Below, one piece after another: positions 52,448 through 55,427 of a DNA stretch of 55,427 bases. A model generated the notes under the pieces. The model saw only the letters and a program-made list of their open reading frames with translations, had not been told where the DNA came from and ran no database searches. How positions within the stretch are numbered: the stretch's first letter is position 1; each line of letters opens with the position of its first letter. Position numbers and translations under genes: made by a program. Origin of the DNA: an uncultured bacterium (GTDB lineage: Bacteria > Pseudomonadota > Gammaproteobacteria > Burkholderiales > Burkholderiaceae_E); contig CAIVPX010000014.1 in assembly GCA_903907905.1 (NCBI GenBank), positions 1 through 55,427 on the forward strand, written 5' to 3'.

Positions 52448-53197
52448 ATGGATGACCGGCAGCTGCTGCGCTACGGTCGGCACATCCTGCTTGAAGAGAT
52501 CGGCATTGAGGCGCAGGAGCGCCTGCTGGGCGCCACCGCGCTGATCGTGGGCGCGGGCGGGCTGGGCTCCCCCGCCGCGCTGTATCTCGCTGCTGCAGGC
52601 CTGGGCACCCTCATCCTCGCCGACGCCGATACGGTCGATCTCAGCAATCTGCAGCGCCAGATCCTGCACCGCGAAGACTCGATCGGCGCACTCAAGGTCG
52701 AGTCGGGCCAGCGCACCCTCGCGTCGATCAACGCTGATGTGCAGGTCGTCCCGCTTGCAGCCCGGCTCGCTGGCGACGCCCTGCGCGAGGCGGTCTCGCG
52801 CAGCCAGGTGGTGCTTGACTGCAGCGACAACTTCGCCACCCGTCATGCGGTCAATCGGGCCTGCTTCGAGGCGGGCGTGCCGCTGGTGTCGGGCGCGGCC
52901 ATCCGCTTCGACGGCCAGCTGTCGGTCTTCGACCCCCGCGATGCCCGCTCGCCCTGCTATCACTGCGTGTTCCCCGAGGACCAGAGCTTTGAGGAGGTGC
53001 GCTGTGCGGTCATGGGGGTCTTTGCGCCGCTGACAGGCATCGTCGGCACGATGCAGGCGGCCGAGGCCCTTAAGCTGGTCGGCGGGTTCGGTACGCCGGC
53101 TACGGGACGGCTACTGCTCATCGACTCGCGCACGCTGCAGATCGACAGCGTCACCCTCGCGCGCGATCCCCACTGCCCAGTCTGCTCGACGCGCTGA
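52448..53197 (+). CDS. ThiF/MoeB/HesA-family adenylyltransferase
   Basis: A 249-residue E1-like enzyme that adenylates the C-terminal glycine of a ubiquitin-like sulfur carrier (MoaD or ThiS). It shows the ATP site VGAGGLGSPAALYLAAAG, then LADADTVDLSNLQRQILH, the catalytic aspartate region LDCSDNFATRHAVN, and zinc-binding CYHC and CPVC pairs near the C-terminus. Which carrier it serves cannot be read here; MoeB is favoured because the formate dehydrogenase upstream needs molybdopterin. It starts 22 bp after the protease gene. Confidence 0.9.
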   Translation: MDDRQLLRYGRHILLEEIGIEAQERLLGATALIVGAGGLGSPAALYLAAAGLGTLILADADTVDLSNLQRQILHREDSIGALKVESGQRTLASINADVQVVPLAARLAGDALREAVSRSQVVLDCSDNFATRHAVNRACFEAGVPLVSGAAIRFDGQLSVFDPRDARSPCYHCVFPEDQSFEEVRCAVMGVFAPLTGIVGTMQAAEALKLVGGFGTPATGRLLLIDSRTLQIDSVTLARDPHCPVCSTR

Positions 53198-53244
53198 ACG
53201 GTCAACGCATCGGGGGCGGTGGCCTGTCACGCCTTAGGGTGCGC

Positions 53245-54519
53245 TCAGTGCGGGTGCAGGGCCCGGGCACTGCGCATCAGGGCGGTCCCGCTGCGAAAGG
53301 GCTCGGCCGCCAGCGTCAGGGAGACCAGAGAGAGCAGCAGTACCGGCAGATAGCCCTCAAAGACATCATGCAGCCAGCCGCCTGCAAACGAGCCGATCGC
53401 ACCGCCCACCGCCATCGAGGCATACACGGTGCCGTAGATCGTGCCCACGCTGGGCCCGGCAAAGATCCGGTTCGACAGGGTCGAAACGATGGGCCCGCGG
53501 GCCCCCTGCGCCAGTCCGAAGCAGACCACGTAGAGGCCCACGGCGAGCGGTGAAGCGGTGAGCACCGTGAGCATCAACCCCAGCACGCCCAGGGTGGTGG
53601 AGGCGAATGCGATGAGCGCAGTACGCTGGTGACCAAGGCGATCCGTGAACCACCCCGCACTCACGATACCGGCCGTGGAAAGCAGCCCCGCCATGCCGTA
53701 AGCCGAGGCCGCGAGAATCGGCTGCATGCCCGCCTCGATGAGCAGCGCCACCACCTGCGGCGTCACCAGATAGGAGGCCAGGGCAGTGAAGAAAAATACC
53801 TGGATCAGTCGCCAGTAGGCGCCATGGCGCAGGGCCTCGCGAAGACCCGGCCCGGCCGGCCCCGAGTCGGTACTGAGCTTCGAGGTGCCGGCCGCTGTAC
53901 CCGGGCGCCGGGCCAGTCGCGCCCAGGGTAGGGCCACGCAGGGCAGCACCAGCGCCGCTGCGGCGACCCCCATCATCTGCCAGGCCGACCGCCAGCCGGC
54001 GTACTCGATCAGTGCCTGCGCAAGCGGCAACATCACCAACATGCCAAAGCCCGAGCCTGCGTAGGTGACGGCAATAGCCGTCGACAGGCGGGCCTTGTAC
54101 CAGCGCGAAACCAGCGCGGCGGCCGTGACCATGCCGGTGGCCGAGGCGCCCAGCCCGACCAGGACACCCGAGCTGAGGTAGATCTGCCAGATCGCATCCG
54201 CCCGCGATGACAGCAAGGTCCCTGCGGCGAGCATCATCAATCCCAGGGCATAGACGGCGCGAGGGCCGAAGCGATCGAAGATCCAGCCCGACAAGGGGGC
54301 TGCCAGGCCGCTCACCAGCATGTAGGTGGCGAACACGCCCGTGAGCGCGCTGCGACGCCAGCCGAATTCAGCCTCGAGCGGCAGGATGAGGGCGGCGAAG
54401 GCGTCGGCGATGCCGCGACCGATGAAATTGAGCGAGAACGCAAGTACCAGCACGGCCAGAGCCGCGCCGGTCAGCTCCGGACCGGTCTTGGATGCAGGGG
54501 CTTCGTGAGGGTGGGCCAT
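53245..54519 (-). CDS. MFS transporter (monocarboxylate/oxalate-formate type)
   Basis: A 424-residue major facilitator with twelve predicted helices. Segments include FSLNFIGRGIADAFAALILPLEAEFGW in the first helix, WIFDRFGPRAVYALGLMML (the loop 2-3 signature) and GWFTDRLGHQRTALIAFA in the second half. The pattern resembles oxalate/formate antiporters and monocarboxylate carriers. It converges on the ThiF-like gene and is divergent from a CoA-transferase gene, which suggests transport of an acid that is activated by the transferase (inference). Confidence 0.88.
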   Translation of the reverse strand: MAHPHEAPASKTGPELTGAALAVLVLAFSLNFIGRGIADAFAALILPLEAEFGWRRSALTGVFATYMLVSGLAAPLSGWIFDRFGPRAVYALGLMMLAAGTLLSSRADAIWQIYLSSGVLVGLGASATGMVTAAALVSRWYKARLSTAIAVTYAGSGFGMLVMLPLAQALIEYAGWRSAWQMMGVAAAALVLPCVALPWARLARRPGTAAGTSKLSTDSGPAGPGLREALRHGAYWRLIQVFFFTALASYLVTPQVVALLIEAGMQPILAASAYGMAGLLSTAGIVSAGWFTDRLGHQRTALIAFASTTLGVLGLMLTVLTASPLAVGLYVVCFGLAQGARGPIVSTLSNRIFAGPSVGTIYGTVYASMAVGGAIGSFAGGWLHDVFEGYLPVLLLSLVSLTLAAEPFRSGTALMRSARALHPH

Positions 54520-54864
54520 CGGCAGACAGGCCGCTCGCCACCGGGGCGGTGCCTGCTGAAGCGGGAAAGGAACAAGCGCCCGAGGCTAGCAAGTGCCTGC
54601 GAAGTGTGTCAAACCGATGTTCTGTCTCGTGCCGTTCGAGCCTGACGGCGGTCCCTTGCTCAGGACGGGCGCTGTGTCCGATGGCTGACCCGCTTGGCTC
54701 GGCCGCGCCGCTCGCTGATCGGCCAGACATCGCCAGGCAGCGGAATGGCCGGTTTGACGCGCCGGAAGGGCGCATGACAGCATCAGCCCGACCGTCGCGA
54801 GCGTGGCATCGTCCCGACACCCGCTGCGATGCCCACGACCTCCTTCCTCCCAACAGGCCTGACC
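54520..54864. other. 345-bp intergenic region without a convincing gene
   Basis: This gap separates the divergent MFS and CoA-transferase genes and should hold both promoters. Open frames crossing it on both strands overlap each other and lack family features, so none is called. No clear promoter, repeat or RNA gene was seen. Confidence 0.6.
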
Positions 54865-55427
54865 ATGACACTGCCGCCCCTGCTTGACGCCTTGCCGCCA
54901 CTCGCCTCGCTGATTCGACCGGGTGACGCCGTGATCGTCGGTCAGGCAGGCGCCGAACCGCTCACGCTCACCCGCGCGCTCACCGACCAGGCCGAGAGCC
55001 TGGGTGGCCCCGTCGATGTGTTTCTCGGCGCCGTGCTCTCCGATACCTTTGCCCGACGCCTGCCGGCCAATCTTCGCCCCGGGGGATACGGCATCATGGG
55101 CGGCGCCGCCAAGGGGTTCGCCTCCCAACCCGGCTCGATCGGCAACGTGGTGCCGACCCCCTATCGCGAACTCGAGTCTGCCTTCGGATCACGACGCCTC
55201 AAGGCGGACGTGGTGCTCCTGCAGCTCGCCCCCTCGGCCGACGGCACCCGACTGAGCCTCGGGCTCGCCAACGACTACACCATCGCCGCGGCACGCCAGG
55301 CACGCTGCGTGATCGCTGAAATCAATGCCGAGGCCCCCTGGACGCCGGGCACCGAAATCGGCAATGACCTGCGCATCGACGTGGCGGTGCGAGCGCAATG
55401 TTCGCCGGTGCAGTCGCCCACCATGAG
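54865..55427 (+). CDS. Acetyl-CoA hydrolase/transferase family protein (3' end cut by window edge)
   Basis: The first 187 residues of a CoA-transferase of the acetyl-CoA hydrolase/4-hydroxybutyrate CoA-transferase family. Visible features are LIRPGDAVIVGQAGAEPLTL near the start, the IMGGAAKGFASQP loop, and CVIAEINAEAPWTPG, a family segment. These enzymes move CoA between acids, activating them. The catalytic glutamate of the C-terminal half is outside the window. The neighbour is a divergent MFS transporter, suggesting uptake and activation of an organic acid. The ATG at 54865 follows GGCCTGACC without a strong ribosome site. Confidence 0.82.
   Translation, partial: MTLPPLLDALPPLASLIRPGDAVIVGQAGAEPLTLTRALTDQAESLGGPVDVFLGAVLSDTFARRLPANLRPGGYGIMGGAAKGFASQPGSIGNVVPTPYRELESAFGSRRLKADVVLLQLAPSADGTRLSLGLANDYTIAAARQARCVIAEINAEAPWTPGTEIGNDLRIDVAVRAQCSPVQSPTM

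Noticed and set aside
54368-54901. Genes in the gap between the MFS and CoA-transferase genes
   Set aside because: Frames on both strands overlap each other and neighbouring genes and show no domain.

Overview
The window is GC-rich, densely coded chromosomal DNA that looks like a member of the Burkholderiales (Betaproteobacteria). The reasons are the conserved gene orders (ftsY with two M16 peptidase genes, rsmD, coaD and a YfhL-type ferredoxin; ctaC-ctaD-ctaG-DUF2970-ctaE; rhodanese-grxC-secB-gpsA; trmL-comF) and a Bug/TctC-type solute-binding protein. No insertion sequence, prophage, CRISPR array or rRNA was seen. Both window edges cut a gene.

Layout. 1-7.8 kb is a catabolic cluster of two divergent operons. 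The minus strand carries a Bug protein, a RidA-like protein, a zinc alcohol dehydrogenase and a MetX-like hydrolase. The plus strand carries an old-yellow-enzyme/Fe-S flavoprotein, a GlcG-like protein, an iron superoxide dismutase and an arylmalonate decarboxylase/maleate isomerase relative without the usual cysteines. Its substrate is not known. 7.8-13.9 kb is a phosphate/polyphosphate locus (phoX, ppk, ppx), with PhoB-type boxes before phoX and ppk. 13.9-21.1 kb is housekeeping: sixA, ferredoxin, coaD, rsmD, two M16 peptidases, ftsY and rpoH, with a near-perfect CIRCE (HrcA operator) before rpoH.

21.3-33.9 kb is a selenium island. It encodes a membrane formate dehydrogenase whose alpha subunit has an in-frame UGA (selenocysteine) followed by a bacterial SECIS hairpin, then the beta and gamma subunits, FdhE, SelA, a thioredoxin-like protein, a Tat-exported transglutaminase-like protein, SelB and tRNA-Sec (selC). 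Directly downstream lies a compact group: a lipoyl (GcvH-like) protein, a DsrE-like protein and a YdjA-type nitroreductase. In E. coli, ydjA sits in the selD operon, and DsrE-type proteins act in sulfur (and possibly selenium) transfer. This group is the best candidate in the window for an undescribed function. selD itself is not in the window.

33.9-44.6 kb holds an EamA permease and the complete caa3-type cytochrome c oxidase structural and assembly set on the minus strand: DUF2244, ctaC, ctaD, a 37-residue small protein, ctaG, DUF2970, ctaE, then SURF1, a Sco-like protein, ctaA, ctaB and sco. A plus-strand DUF2909 gene lies between. 44.7-55.4 kb is mostly housekeeping: a BioC-like methyltransferase, comF, trmL, a LOG protein, gpsA, secB, grxC, a rhodanese, gpmA, a CtpA protease, a ThiF/MoeB protein, an MFS transporter and the start of a CoA-transferase gene.

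All calls come from reading the sequence and recalled family motifs. No database search was run.
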